Assembly (NCBI RefSeq): GCF_900100155.1
Contig: NZ_FMTP01000005.1
Span: forward strand, 303,327-367,326
Length of the DNA: 64,000 bases
From: Ancylobacter rudongensis
GTDB lineage: Bacteria; Pseudomonadota; Alphaproteobacteria; Rhizobiales; Xanthobacteraceae
Direction: 5' to 3'
Shown here piece after piece: positions 28,366 to 39,307 of the stretch. The position numbers and the translations under genes were made by a program. Below the pieces are notes generated by a model. The model was not told where the DNA came from, ran no database searches, and was given only the letters and a program-made list of their open reading frames with translations. Numbering within the stretch: position 1 is the first letter of the stretch; every line of letters begins with the position of its first letter.

Positions 28366-29616
28366 TCAGGCGTCGAGCCCGTATACCGAATGCAGCGTTC
28401 GCACGGCAAGCTCGGTATAGGCGGCGTCGATCAGCACCGAGATCTTGATCTCGGAGGTGGAGATGGCGCGGATGTTGATCCCGCGCTCGGAAAGCGACTT
28501 GAAGGCACGGGCGGCGACGCCGGCGTGGCTGCGCATGCCGATGCCGATGATCGACACCTTCACCACATCCGTCGCCCCTTCGATGCTCTGGAAGCCGATC
28601 TGCTCGCGCACGCCGGCCAGCGTGGCCTTGGCGCGCTCGAAATCGGCGGTCGGCACGGTGAAGGTGATGTCGGTGAAGCCCTCGGCCGAGATGTTCTGGA
28701 CGATCATGTCGACATTGATGTTCGCTTCCGCGAGCGGCACGAACACGTTCGCCGCGATGCCGGGCTGGTCCGGCACGTGGCGGATGCTGACCTGGGCTTC
28801 GTCCCGGGCGAAGGCGATGCCGGTGACGACTTCACTCTCCACGATTTCCTCCTCGTCGCAAATCAGGGTGCCGGGCGGGTCGCCGGCGGTCTTGAGTTCC
28901 GGTGCGTCCGGATCGGTGAAGCTGGAGCGCACGAAGGTGCGCACCTTGTGTACCATGGCCAGCTCGACCGAGCGCACCTGCAGCACCTTGGCGCCGAGCG
29001 AGGCCATTTCCAGCATTTCCTCGAAGGCGACCTTCTCCAGCCGGCGCGCCTTCGGCACGATGCGCGGGTCGGTGGTGTAGACGCCATCGACATCGGTGTA
29101 GATGTCGCAGCGGTCAGCCTTGATGCCGGCGGCGATCGCCACCGCTGACGTGTCCGAGCCGCCGCGCCCGAGCGTGGTGAGGCGCCCGCTCGGCAGGTGG
29201 ATGCCCTGGAAGCCGGCGATGACCGCCACCTCTCCCTGGGCGAAGCGGTTGATGATCTCCTCGCCATTCACGTCGAGAATGCGCGCCGCGCCATGGGCGT
29301 CGTCGGTCGAGATCGGCAGCTGCCAGCCGAGCCAGGAGCGGGCGGGAATGCCCATGTCCTGCAGCACGATGGCCAGCAGGCCGGACGTCACCTGTTCACC
29401 GGAGGCGACGATGGAATCATATTCGCGCGCATCGTGCAGCACGGCGGCCTCGCGGCACCAGGCGACCAGCTCATTGGTCTTGCCGGACATGGCCGAAACG
29501 ACGACCGCGACCTGGTGGCCGGCCTCCACTTCCCGTTTGACGTGCCGCGCAACGATGCGAATGCGCTCAATGTTGGCGACCGAGGTGCCGCCGAACTTCA
29601 TCACCAGACGTGCCAT
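28366..29616 (-). CDS. lysC: aspartate kinase
   Basis: A 416-residue aspartokinase that phosphorylates aspartate, the entry step to Lys, Thr and Met. N-terminal [15 protein letters not shown] and the [15 protein letters not shown] segment form the kinase domain; two C-terminal ACT domains (around residues 265-340 and 345-416, with [16 protein letters not shown] and [16 protein letters not shown]) provide feedback control. The ATG at 29616 gives the standard N-terminus. It diverges from ubiG, and its leader holds a strong hairpin. Confidence 0.96.
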   Translation of the reverse strand: MARLVMKFGGTSVANIERIRIVARHVKREVEAGHQVAVVVSAMSGKTNELVAWCREAAVLHDAREYDSIVASGEQVTSGLLAIVLQDMGIPARSWLGWQLPISTDDAHGAARILDVNGEEIINRFAQGEVAVIAGFQGIHLPSGRLTTLGRGGSDTSAVAIAAGIKADRCDIYTDVDGVYTTDPRIVPKARRLEKVAFEEMLEMASLGAKVLQVRSVELAMVHKVRTFVRSSFTDPDAPELKTAGDPPGTLICDEEEIVESEVVTGIAFARDEAQVSIRHVPDQPGIAANVFVPLAEANINVDMIVQNISAEGFTDITFTVPTADFERAKATLAGVREQIGFQSIEGATDVVKVSIIGIGMRSHAGVAARAFKSLSERGINIRAISTSEIKISVLIDAAYTELAVRTLHSVYGLDA

Positions 29617-29643
29617 GCGGGAAACCGTACCGTGTTCTTCTGT

Positions 29644-29676
29644 GGGGCCGGGCGGGAGAATGTGAGCTCCCGGCCC
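29644..29676 (-). promoter_or_regulatory. GC-rich hairpin in the lysC leader
   Basis: Upstream of lysC on the minus strand, GGGCCGGGAG pairs with a following CTCCCG...CCCGGCCC, giving at least eight contiguous G-C pairs about 28 bases before the start codon. There is no T-run after it, so it is not a simple terminator. It could affect lysC translation or transcript stability. No lysine-riboswitch core was recognised. Confidence 0.4.
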
Positions 29677-29774
29677 AAAAGGCGCGTATACATATCCACC
29701 TCGCGCCGCGCCCGCAACGGCGCCGCGCGAGCTTGGAATCCCTCTCGGCACGGCCGGGCGAAGATGAGGCGTCG

Positions 29775-30524
29775 ATGACCGCAACCGCCACCACCGTCGA
29801 TCCCCGCGAAGTGGAACGCTTTGCCGCGCTCGCCGCCGAATGGTGGAATCCGCGCGGCAAGATGCGGGTGCTGCACAAGTTCAACCCGGTCCGGCTGGCC
29901 TTTCTGCGCGAGAAGATCGCGACGCATTTCGGCCTCGACCCGCGCGACATGCGCTGCCTGGAGGGCTTGCGGATCCTCGATATCGGCTGCGGCGGCGGGC
30001 TGCTGAGCGAGCCATTGGCACGCATGGGCGCCAGCGTCACCGGCATCGACCCGGCCGAGCGCAATGTGCGGATCGCCGCGCTGCATGCGGAAGAGAGCGA
30101 TATTCCGGTCGACTACCGCGCCACCACGGCCGAGGCGCTGGCCGATGCGGGCGAGCGATTCGATGTCGTGATGGCGATGGAAGTGGTGGAGCACGTCGCC
30201 GATGTCGACCTGTTCCTCGCCCGCGCGGCGGAGATGGTGAAGCCGGGCGGCCTGTTCGTGGCGGCAACGCTGAACCGCACCAAGCGCTCCTTCGCCCTCG
30301 CCATTGTCGGCGCCGAATATGTGCTGGGCTGGCTCCCCAAGGGCACCCATGACTGGAAGCGCTTCGTCACGCCGGAGGAATTGCAGGCGGCGCTGGAAGC
30401 GGGCGGCCTGCGGGTGATCGAGCGCGAGGGCGTTGTCTTTAACCCGCTGGCGGATGAATGGCGGCGCTCCGGCGACCTCTCGGTCAACTACATGATGCTG
30501 GCGGAGCGGCGCGCGGCCGCCTAG
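29775..30524 (+). CDS. ubiG: 3-demethylubiquinol 3-O-methyltransferase
   Basis: A 249-residue SAM-dependent enzyme that performs both O-methylations in ubiquinone synthesis. The N-terminal [29 protein letters not shown] is diagnostic, followed by the SAM motif [16 protein letters not shown] and a late [17 protein letters not shown]. The ATG at 29775 fits the family start. It diverges from lysC, a conserved arrangement in this clade. Confidence 0.95.
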   Translation: MTATATTVDPREVERFAALAAEWWNPRGKMRVLHKFNPVRLAFLREKIATHFGLDPRDMRCLEGLRILDIGCGGGLLSEPLARMGASVTGIDPAERNVRIAALHAEESDIPVDYRATTAEALADAGERFDVVMAMEVVEHVADVDLFLARAAEMVKPGGLFVAATLNRTKRSFALAIVGAEYVLGWLPKGTHDWKRFVTPEELQAALEAGGLRVIEREGVVFNPLADEWRRSGDLSVNYMMLAERRAAA

Positions 30525-30617
30525 TCTCGCCTACCGGCAGAGCGCGAGGCCCGGCCGGAGCTTCCGGCGGGTGAGCGGGCGGGCGCCGGTGCGATGTCAC
30601 CGTACCGGAACCCTCCC

Positions 30618-31904
30618 ATGCGCGCCACTCCGTCCACCGCCGCGTTGCTCTCCCCGCTCGCCGCGCTTGCCGCGCTGAATCTCTTTCTCGCCGATGTGCG
30701 CGACGGTCTCGGGCCGTTCCTCGGCGTGTTTCTGCAGGAAAAGGCCTGGAGCCCGGCCGAGATCGGCCTGGTCATGACGCTGGGCGGGCTGGTTGCCATG
30801 CTCGCGACCATGCCGATGGGGGCGCTGGTCGATGCGAGCCGGGCCAAGCGGGCGATCATCGTGTTCGGTTCGGTGGCGATCCTCGCGGCCTCGCTGACCA
30901 TCCTCGCCGTACCGCAATTCGCCGCCGTGGCGGTGGCGCAGGCGGTGAACGGCATCGCCGCCGCCGCGCTGTTGCCGGCCATTGCCGGCCTCACCCTCGG
31001 CCTTGTCGGCCCGGCCGGCTTCGACCGCCAGCTCGGGCGCAATGAGGCGTTCAACCATGCCGGCAACATCCTCGCCGCCGTGCTGGCCGGCGTGCTCGGC
31101 TGGTGGTTCGGCCTGCCGGCGGTGTTCGCGCTGCTGGGCGCGATGGCGGTGCTCGGCGCGCTGTCGGTGCTGGCGATCCCGGCCGATGCCATCGACCATG
31201 AAGCGGCGCGCGGCGGGGGTGCCGCGCCGGCCGGTACGGGCAAGGGCCGCGAGAGTAAGGGCCGCGAGAGCATCGGCCGGCTGCTGCGCGAGCCGGCGCT
31301 GGTCACGGCGGCAATCACCTTCGGCCTGTTCCATCTCGGCAATGCGGCGATGTTGCCGCTGTTCGGCCAGGCCATGGTCGCCACCGCCGGGGCGGACCCG
31401 AGCGCTCTCACCGCGACCACGGTCGTGGTGGCGCAGGGCACGATGATCCCGATGGCGCTGGTCGCCGCCTGGCTCGGCGCGCGGCGCGGCTATCGCCTCG
31501 TGCTGCTGCTCGCCCTCGCGGCGCTGCCGATACGCGGGGTGATCGCGGCGGCGGCGGTGTATCACGGCGCCGCCTGGGCGCTCATTCCGGTGCAGGTTCT
31601 CGACGGCGTCGGCGCCGGCCTGCTCGGCGTGGCGACGCCGGGCCTGGTGGCCCGCATCCTCGCCGGATCGGGCCGGTTCAATCTCGGCCTCGGCTTCGCG
31701 ATGACGGCGCAGGGCATCGGCGCCTCGCTCTCAACCCTGCTTGGCGGCGTGGTGGCGCAGCAGGTCGGCTATGGCGCCGCCTTCCTCGTATTGGGCAGCG
31801 TGGCGCTGCTGGCGGCCGGCGCCTATGTGATCGGCGGCTGCCCGGGCGGCACCGAGCCCGGCCGGCGGGACGACGCCGGTACGGTGGCGCCGGCGACGGG
31901 CTGA
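30618..31904 (+). CDS. MFS transporter
   Basis: A membrane protein of about 428 residues with roughly 12 hydrophobic spans. Between the halves lies a basic linker with a short duplicated GKGRES / KGRES unit. The loop after span 2 reads MGALVDASRAKRAIIV, the usual MFS signature. Substrate cannot be inferred. Two in-frame ATGs (30594 and 30618) are possible; neither has a clear ribosome site. Confidence 0.85.
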   Translation: MRATPSTAALLSPLAALAALNLFLADVRDGLGPFLGVFLQEKAWSPAEIGLVMTLGGLVAMLATMPMGALVDASRAKRAIIVFGSVAILAASLTILAVPQFAAVAVAQAVNGIAAAALLPAIAGLTLGLVGPAGFDRQLGRNEAFNHAGNILAAVLAGVLGWWFGLPAVFALLGAMAVLGALSVLAIPADAIDHEAARGGGAAPAGTGKGRESKGRESIGRLLREPALVTAAITFGLFHLGNAAMLPLFGQAMVATAGADPSALTATTVVVAQGTMIPMALVAAWLGARRGYRLVLLLALAALPIRGVIAAAAVYHGAAWALIPVQVLDGVGAGLLGVATPGLVARILAGSGRFNLGLGFAMTAQGIGASLSTLLGGVVAQQVGYGAAFLVLGSVALLAAGAYVIGGCPGGTEPGRRDDAGTVAPATG

Positions 31905-31978
31905 GGAAAATCCGCCTTTGATCCTCCGCAACGCCCTTCCGTTGCCGTTCCGCCACACTACATGAGGACCGACGGATC

Positions 31979-32070
31979 GCCGCAACGGGGTCCGTTACGG
32001 CGGCCGGGATACGGGCGCCGTCGTCCCGAGTGACCGTTCGTGCCGTCAGGGCGAACGGGGGGCCAGGAGG
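31979..32070 (+). promoter_or_regulatory. structured 5' leader of clpB
   Basis: Three successive inverted segments precede clpB: GCCGCAACGG/CCGTTACGGC near 31979-32002; CGGGATACGG with CCGTCGTCCCG near 32006-32028; and a perfect seven-pair stem CCGTTCG (32034-32040) with CGAACGG (32052-32058). The last stem ends 6 bases before the AGGAGG ribosome site (32065-32070). The Shine-Dalgarno itself is not sequestered by it. A regulatory role is inference. Confidence 0.4.
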
Positions 32071-32079
32071 CAACGCGAA

Positions 32080-34698
<2,619 letters not shown>

Positions 34699-34733
34699 CG
34701 GCCTTCATACGCCCTACGATCCTGTAGAAAGAC

Positions 34734-34763
34734 AGAAGGGCCCTCTCGCGGGGGCCCTTCTTT
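34734..34763 (+). terminator. clpB terminator
   Basis: GAAGGGCCC and GGGCCCTTC form a nine-pair stem around a GC-rich loop, followed by TTTC, 36 bases after the clpB stop. Confidence 0.88.
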
Positions 34764-34782
34764 CATGCGCGGAGGGATCGCG

Positions 34783-35202
34783 ATGCCGATACCGATGGAA
34801 CTGCAGCACGCCTCCGACGATTTCGAGCGCTTCCTCGCCGATGCCCGCGACGGGTCGGGCCTCGCCACCCGCAACCAGACCTACACCATGGTCGAGGGGG
34901 TGCTGCGCAGCTTCCGCCGCCGGCTGGCGGTGCAGCAGGCGCTCGACTTCGCCGATGCGCTGCCGCCCATCCTGCGTGCCATCTTCGTCTCGCGCTGGGA
35001 TGTCTCGGAGCCGGTGCTGCCCTTCGCCGACCGGGCGACGCTGACCCGCGAGGTGCAGGGGCTGCGCCAGCACCATAATTTCGCGCCCGACACTTGTCTG
35101 GCCGACGTCGCCCGGGCGCTGCGCCGTTATGTCGACGCGGAAACCTTCGACCGGGTGCTGGCGACGCTACCGGACGGCGCGGCGGATTTCTGGCGCGCCT
35201 GA
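34783..35202 (+). CDS. DUF2267 protein
   Basis: A 139-residue protein with the DUF2267 helical pattern (NQTYTMVEGVLRSFRRRLAVQQALDFADALPPILRAIFV ... RYVDAETFDRVLATLP). The family is found in bacteria from soils and extreme habitats and has no firm function. The ATG at 34783 is preceded by GGAGGG; an ATG-type codon six residues earlier lies on the ribosome site. It is enclosed by terminators on both sides, so it is a single-gene unit. Confidence 0.82.
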   Translation: MPIPMELQHASDDFERFLADARDGSGLATRNQTYTMVEGVLRSFRRRLAVQQALDFADALPPILRAIFVSRWDVSEPVLPFADRATLTREVQGLRQHHNFAPDTCLADVARALRRYVDAETFDRVLATLPDGAADFWRA

Positions 35203-35216
35203 CCGCCGATCAAGCA

Positions 35217-35241
35217 AAAGGGCGCCGCGCGGCACCCTTTT
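35217..35241. terminator. bidirectional terminator
   Basis: AAAAGGGCGCC and GGCACCCTTTT form an imperfect but strong stem between the convergent DUF2267 and galU genes, with A-run and T-run on opposite sides. Confidence 0.8.
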
Positions 35242-35270
35242 CATTGGTCAGGACCGGGCGAGGAGCTAGC

Positions 35271-36161
35271 TCAGCCCCTGGCCAGCAGCGCGTCGAGCTC
35301 GGGGCGGAAGGCGCCGGAGATTTCCGGATTGTCCAGCGCATAGGCGACATTGGCCATCAGGAAGCCGAGCTTGGAGCCGCAATCATAGATCGCGCCGTCA
35401 AAGGTGACGCTGTAGAAATCCTGCGTCTGCGCCAGCTTCAGCATGGAATCGGTCAGCTGGATCTCGTTGCCGGCGCCGCGCTCCTGGGTGGCGAGCAGGT
35501 CGAAGATCTCCGGCTGGAGGATATAGCGGCCGGAAATGGCGAGGTTGGACGGGGCGTCGTGCTTCTTCGGCTTCTCGACCATGCGGGCGATCTTGTGCAC
35601 GCCATCGGCCATTTCGTCACCGAGGCCGACAATGCCGTATTGGTCGGTCTGCTCGGGCGGCACCTCATAGACCGCGAGATGGTTACCGCCGCCGGTGCGC
35701 CGGTAGGCTTCGGCCATCTGGCCGAGGCAGCCCTTGCCGTTGGTCGGCTTGTGCAGCATGTCCGGCAGCAGCAGCGCGAAGGGCTCGTTGCCGATGATGT
35801 CGCGGGCGCACCACACCGCATGGCCGAGGCCGAGCGGAAGCTGCTGGCGGGTGAAGCTGGTGGCGCCGGGACCCATGGTCTCCTCGCGCAGCAGCTCCAG
35901 CATCTTCAGCTTGCCGCGCTCCTGCAGCGTGTCTTCCAGCTCGTACTGGCGGTCGAAATGATCCTCGATCACGCCCTTGTTGCGGCCGGTGACGAAGACG
36001 ATGTGCTCGATGCCGGCGGCACGCGCCTCGTCCACCACATGCTGGACCACGGGGCGATCCACCACGGTGAGCATTTCCTTCGGCACCGCCTTGGTGGCGG
36101 GCAGGAAGCGCGTGCCGAGGCCGGCGACGGGAAGGATCGCTTTGCGAATAGGTTTTACCAT
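35271..36161 (-). CDS. galU: UTP-glucose-1-phosphate uridylyltransferase
   Basis: A 296-residue nucleotidyltransferase that makes UDP-glucose for glycans. Present are the N-terminal AILPVAGLGTRFLPATKAVPKEML, the LGLGHAVWCA segment, VEKPKKHDAPSNLAISGRY, and a late YDCGSKLGFL. Length and start are standard. It diverges from the lytic transglycosylase gene across a 250-base region with an inverted repeat. Confidence 0.96.
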   Translation of the reverse strand: MVKPIRKAILPVAGLGTRFLPATKAVPKEMLTVVDRPVVQHVVDEARAAGIEHIVFVTGRNKGVIEDHFDRQYELEDTLQERGKLKMLELLREETMGPGATSFTRQQLPLGLGHAVWCARDIIGNEPFALLLPDMLHKPTNGKGCLGQMAEAYRRTGGGNHLAVYEVPPEQTDQYGIVGLGDEMADGVHKIARMVEKPKKHDAPSNLAISGRYILQPEIFDLLATQERGAGNEIQLTDSMLKLAQTQDFYSVTFDGAIYDCGSKLGFLMANVAYALDNPEISGAFRPELDALLARG

Positions 36162-36295
36162 CGGGGGAATATGCCGCTTTTGATGACGCAGGTTCAGGCG
36201 GAAAGAGCGAAACTCGTAACCGAACGAGCTTAACGCTTCGCTTGTGTCAATAAACCGGCGGGTTAACGCGGAGGTGGCGGAATAGGTTCCCTTAC

Positions 36296-36340
36296 CGTCA
36301 CTTTCCGCGTGAGGCGCCAGTGCCGCTGAGGAAAGTGACG
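36296..36340. promoter_or_regulatory. 11-base inverted repeat upstream of the lytic transglycosylase gene
   Basis: CGTCACTTTCC at 36296-36306 is repeated in inverse form as GGAAAGTGACG at 36330-36340, with 23 bases between. It lies 69 bases before the transglycosylase ATG and 135 bases before galU. It could be an operator for a dimeric regulator or a leader hairpin. No regulator can be named. Confidence 0.5.
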
Positions 36341-36408
36341 CGACGTTAACATCCCCGCAACCATGAGGCTGGCCTAATCATCGCCGGTTTCTGCGTTAGG
36401 ATTGCGTC

Positions 36409-37788
36409 ATGGTTCACCGCACGGCCTCCGACCGGGGGCATGTCGGCCTTGTTGCCGGCGTCGCCATCGTCTGCTTCGGCCTTGCCGGGTGCGCAGGCTC
36501 CGACGACATAACCGGCGCGTTTTCCGCGCCGCCGGCGGCCCATGCCAGCGCGCCGCGAACCGTGGCCCAGGCCCGCCCGCAGAGCCGCCCGGCGGCCCGC
36601 TCCACGGCGCCGGCCGCGCCGTCCACCCATCCCGACATGACCCCGGCCGCGCTGGCCCGCGACGAGGCCAATTTCAGCCGCTGCATCGCCGCGCTGGAGC
36701 CGAAGGCGCGGGCGGCGGGCGTCTCCGCCGCCGGCTTCCGCCGCTACACGGCGGGGCTGAAGCCCGACATGGGCATCATGGAGAAGCTGCAGACCCAGCC
36801 CGAATTCACCCGCACCGCCGGCGACTATGTCGAAATGCTGGTCTCCGAGACCCGCATCCGCAAGGGCCGTGAGGCAATGGCCCAGAACGCGGCTGTGTTT
36901 GAAACTGTCGAGCGCCAATATGGCGTCGACCGCTACGTGGTGGCGGCGATCTGGGGCATCGAGACCAATTACGGCAGCGCGCGCGGCTCCTATCCCGTCA
37001 TCGAGGCCACCGGCACGCTCGCCTGCGTCGGCCGCCGCAAGGCCTATTTCCGCGACGAGTTCGTCGCCGCCCTGCGCATCGTCGACCGCGGCGACATCCC
37101 CGAGAGCCATTTGCGCGGCTCCTGGGCCGGCGCCTTCGGCCTCACCCAGTTCATGCCCACCGCCTTCCAGCGCGACGCGGTGGATTTCGACGGCGACGGC
37201 CACCGCAATGTGGTGGATTCGGTTGCCGACGCCATGGGCTCCACCGCCAACAAGCTGAAGCGCGGCGGCTGGCAGCAGGGTCGCTCCTGGGGCTATGAGG
37301 TGGTGCTGCCGCGCCGCTTCGACTATCTGCTCGCCGACAAGAACATCCGCAAGCCGATGCGCGAATGGGCGGCGCTCGGCATTCATCGCCCCGATGGCCG
37401 GCCGATGCCGCCCGCCGGCGAGACCGCCTATCTGCTGCTGCCCGCCGGCGCCAAGGGCCCGGCCTTCCTGATGACCGACAATTTCAAGGCCATTCTCAGC
37501 TACAACCCGGCCGATGCCTATGCGCTGGCCATCGGCCATCTCGCCGATCGCCTGCGCGGCGGCGGGCCCTTCGTCCAGCCCTGGCCGGACCAGCGCGCCC
37601 TGTCGCGCAATGAGCGCTCGGAACTGCAGAAGCGCCTGGCCGCGCGCGGCTATGAGGTCGGCCCGCATGACGGCGCGATCGGCGCGCAGACGCGGGCGGC
37701 GGTGCGCGACTATCAGGTGGCGGCGGGGCTGCCGCCGGATGGCATGGCCAGCGGCGAGGTGCTGGAGAGCCTGCGCAGCGGCAGCTGA
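36409..37788 (+). CDS. lytic murein transglycosylase, MltB-like, with peptidoglycan-binding domain
   Basis: A 459-residue lipoprotein (CFGLAGC signal, lipidated Cys near 28). A Pro/Ala-rich linker leads to the SLT_2/MltB-type catalytic domain, with E185 in IWGIETNYGSARGSYPVIEA and GSWAGAFGLTQFMPTAF. The C-terminal 70 residues are a PG_binding_1 domain (RLAARGYEVGPHDGAIGAQT). It cleaves glycan strands with 1,6-anhydro-muramyl products. It precedes the SGNH-fold gene in the same direction. Confidence 0.92.
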   Translation: MVHRTASDRGHVGLVAGVAIVCFGLAGCAGSDDITGAFSAPPAAHASAPRTVAQARPQSRPAARSTAPAAPSTHPDMTPAALARDEANFSRCIAALEPKARAAGVSAAGFRRYTAGLKPDMGIMEKLQTQPEFTRTAGDYVEMLVSETRIRKGREAMAQNAAVFETVERQYGVDRYVVAAIWGIETNYGSARGSYPVIEATGTLACVGRRKAYFRDEFVAALRIVDRGDIPESHLRGSWAGAFGLTQFMPTAFQRDAVDFDGDGHRNVVDSVADAMGSTANKLKRGGWQQGRSWGYEVVLPRRFDYLLADKNIRKPMREWAALGIHRPDGRPMPPAGETAYLLLPAGAKGPAFLMTDNFKAILSYNPADAYALAIGHLADRLRGGGPFVQPWPDQRALSRNERSELQKRLAARGYEVGPHDGAIGAQTRAAVRDYQVAAGLPPDGMASGEVLESLRSGS

Positions 37789-37897
37789 TCGCCCGGCGCC
37801 GATGCGGGGGTCTTGAAACAGCCGCGATAATGGTTCACCCGTGCGAGGTGTGCCGGCATTCATGCCGGCATTGCGATAGGCATTCGGGACACCGCTC

Positions 37898-39241
37898 ATG
37901 CGCGGGCTGCACGGCAACCGGCTGGGACTGAAGGCGCTGGCGGTGGCCGGCGCCCTTGTCGCCGGCTGTTCGCTGGCGCAGGCGCAGAATGACTGGTTCC
38001 GCCCGCCGGCCGATATCGGCCAGCCCTCGGCCCGCCCCTCGCAGCAGCGCCCGCAGCAGCAGCGCCAGCAGGCGCGCCCGCAGCAGCGGGCGGCGCCCGC
38101 CGCTGAACCGCGTCGTGCCTGGTCGCCGTTCCAGCCGCTGATCGATCTTTTCGGCGGCCGCGACAACCGTCCCCGCCGCGTACGCCCGATGGAGCCGGAA
38201 CTGGCGCCGCCACCGCCTGTGGTGGCGCAGCAGCCGGCCGAGCCGCGCGGCAAGGTCCACGCCTCCGCCAGCGAGGCCCGCGCCGCCTCCGACCAGGTGA
38301 AGGAGGTCGTGCTGGTGTTCGGCGACGAGCAGGCGGGCACGCTGGCGCAGGGGCTGGCGGACGCCTTCGCCGCCGACCGCGAGACCGCCGCCGTCGTCGC
38401 CCGCGCCGAGGCCGATGCGGGCTTCGCCCCGGGCAGCGGCGTGGACCTCATCGCCGCCGCGCGGCAATTGCCGACGGGGAGCGAGCAGGCCAATGTCATC
38501 GTGGTGCTGGCCGGCAGCCATGATCTGGAACCGATCACCGATGCGTCGGGCGTCCGGGCGGAGCTGTTCGACGAGCGTTGGCGCGACCTCTATTCCCGCC
38601 GGGTCGAGGATTTCCTGCTGGCGCTGAAGCTGCAGCGCCGCAATGTCGTGGTGGTCGGCCTGCCGCCGGTGGAAGACGCGGTGCGCAACGAGCAGATCGC
38701 GCGCTACAACGCTCTTCTGAAGGAGATCGTCGAGCGCAGCGGCTTCATCTTCGTCGATGTGACCGACGGTTTTGTCGACGAGAACGGCAAGTTCATGATG
38801 TCCGGCCCGGCCGTCGATGGCCAGCGCCGCCGCCTGCGCACCGCCGACGGGGCGGGCTTCACCCGCGCCGGCGCGCGCAAGCTGGCCTTCTTCGTCGACC
38901 AGAAGCTCGACGATCTCCTCACCGGCAAGGACCTGCCGGCGGCGGCGGCCGACCCGGCAGAGTCGCGCCCGTCCATCATCATGCTGACCGGCGGCCCGCC
39001 GGCCGGCAACGCCCGCACCCTCGCCGGTGCGCCGGGCACGCTGTCGGCGGCCGAGCTCCGCCCGTCGCCGGTGGCCGAGGCGGACGCGACGCCGGAGCCC
39101 GCCCGCATGCTGGTCGAGGGCACGGCCCCGCCTGTTGTGCCCGGGCGCACCGACGATTTCCGCTGGCCGCCGGGCCAGCCGGAGGAGCCGCTGGTCCCGC
39201 CCATGCCGCAGGGGCCGCTGCCCGGCACCGCGACGCCCTGA
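37898..39241 (+). CDS. SGNH-hydrolase-fold protein (DUF459-like) lacking catalytic residues
   Basis: A 447-residue exported protein (signal through about residue 29, ending LAQAQN), with a Gln/Pro/Arg-rich linker, a DUF459/SGNH domain (residues about 135-335) and a Pro-rich tail. The fold is recognisable from VVLVFGDEQAGTLAQGL, WRDLYSRRVEDFLLAL, GLPPVED and FTRAGARKLAFFV. However, block I has GDE (E144) instead of GDS, block III has GSHD (206-209) instead of GxND, and block V has DGAG (317-320) instead of DxxH. It is therefore probably not a hydrolase but a binding or structural paralogue in the envelope. It follows the lytic transglycosylase gene. Confidence 0.8.
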   Translation: MRGLHGNRLGLKALAVAGALVAGCSLAQAQNDWFRPPADIGQPSARPSQQRPQQQRQQARPQQRAAPAAEPRRAWSPFQPLIDLFGGRDNRPRRVRPMEPELAPPPPVVAQQPAEPRGKVHASASEARAASDQVKEVVLVFGDEQAGTLAQGLADAFAADRETAAVVARAEADAGFAPGSGVDLIAAARQLPTGSEQANVIVVLAGSHDLEPITDASGVRAELFDERWRDLYSRRVEDFLLALKLQRRNVVVVGLPPVEDAVRNEQIARYNALLKEIVERSGFIFVDVTDGFVDENGKFMMSGPAVDGQRRRLRTADGAGFTRAGARKLAFFVDQKLDDLLTGKDLPAAAADPAESRPSIIMLTGGPPAGNARTLAGAPGTLSAAELRPSPVAEADATPEPARMLVEGTAPPVVPGRTDDFRWPPGQPEEPLVPPMPQGPLPGTATP

Positions 39242-39256
39242 GCCTCGCTCAGACGT

Positions 39257-39285
39257 GAAAAAGCCGGGCGCGCGGGCCCGGCTTT
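39257..39285 (-). terminator. gltD terminator
   Basis: AAAGCCGGGC (39260-39269) pairs with GCCCGGCTTT (39276-39285); the T-run is on the minus strand, 23 bases beyond the gltD stop. It also lies 16 bases after the rightward SGNH-fold gene. Confidence 0.85.
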
Positions 39286-39307
39286 GACGATTATTCGGTG
39301 GCGCCGC

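Noticed and set aside
26497..29148. 883-codon plus-strand reading frame opposite ptsP and lysC
   Set aside because: Antisense shadow of high-GC codon usage; no motif or ribosome site supports it.
31905..32079. RpoH-type promoter before clpB
   Set aside because: CTTCCG and CTACAT hexamers are present, but neither matches the heat-shock pattern well and the spacing is not convincing.
36220..36360. CtrA-like TTAA sites between galU and the transglycosylase gene
   Set aside because: GTTAAC occurs twice, but no TTAA-N7-TTAA full site is formed.
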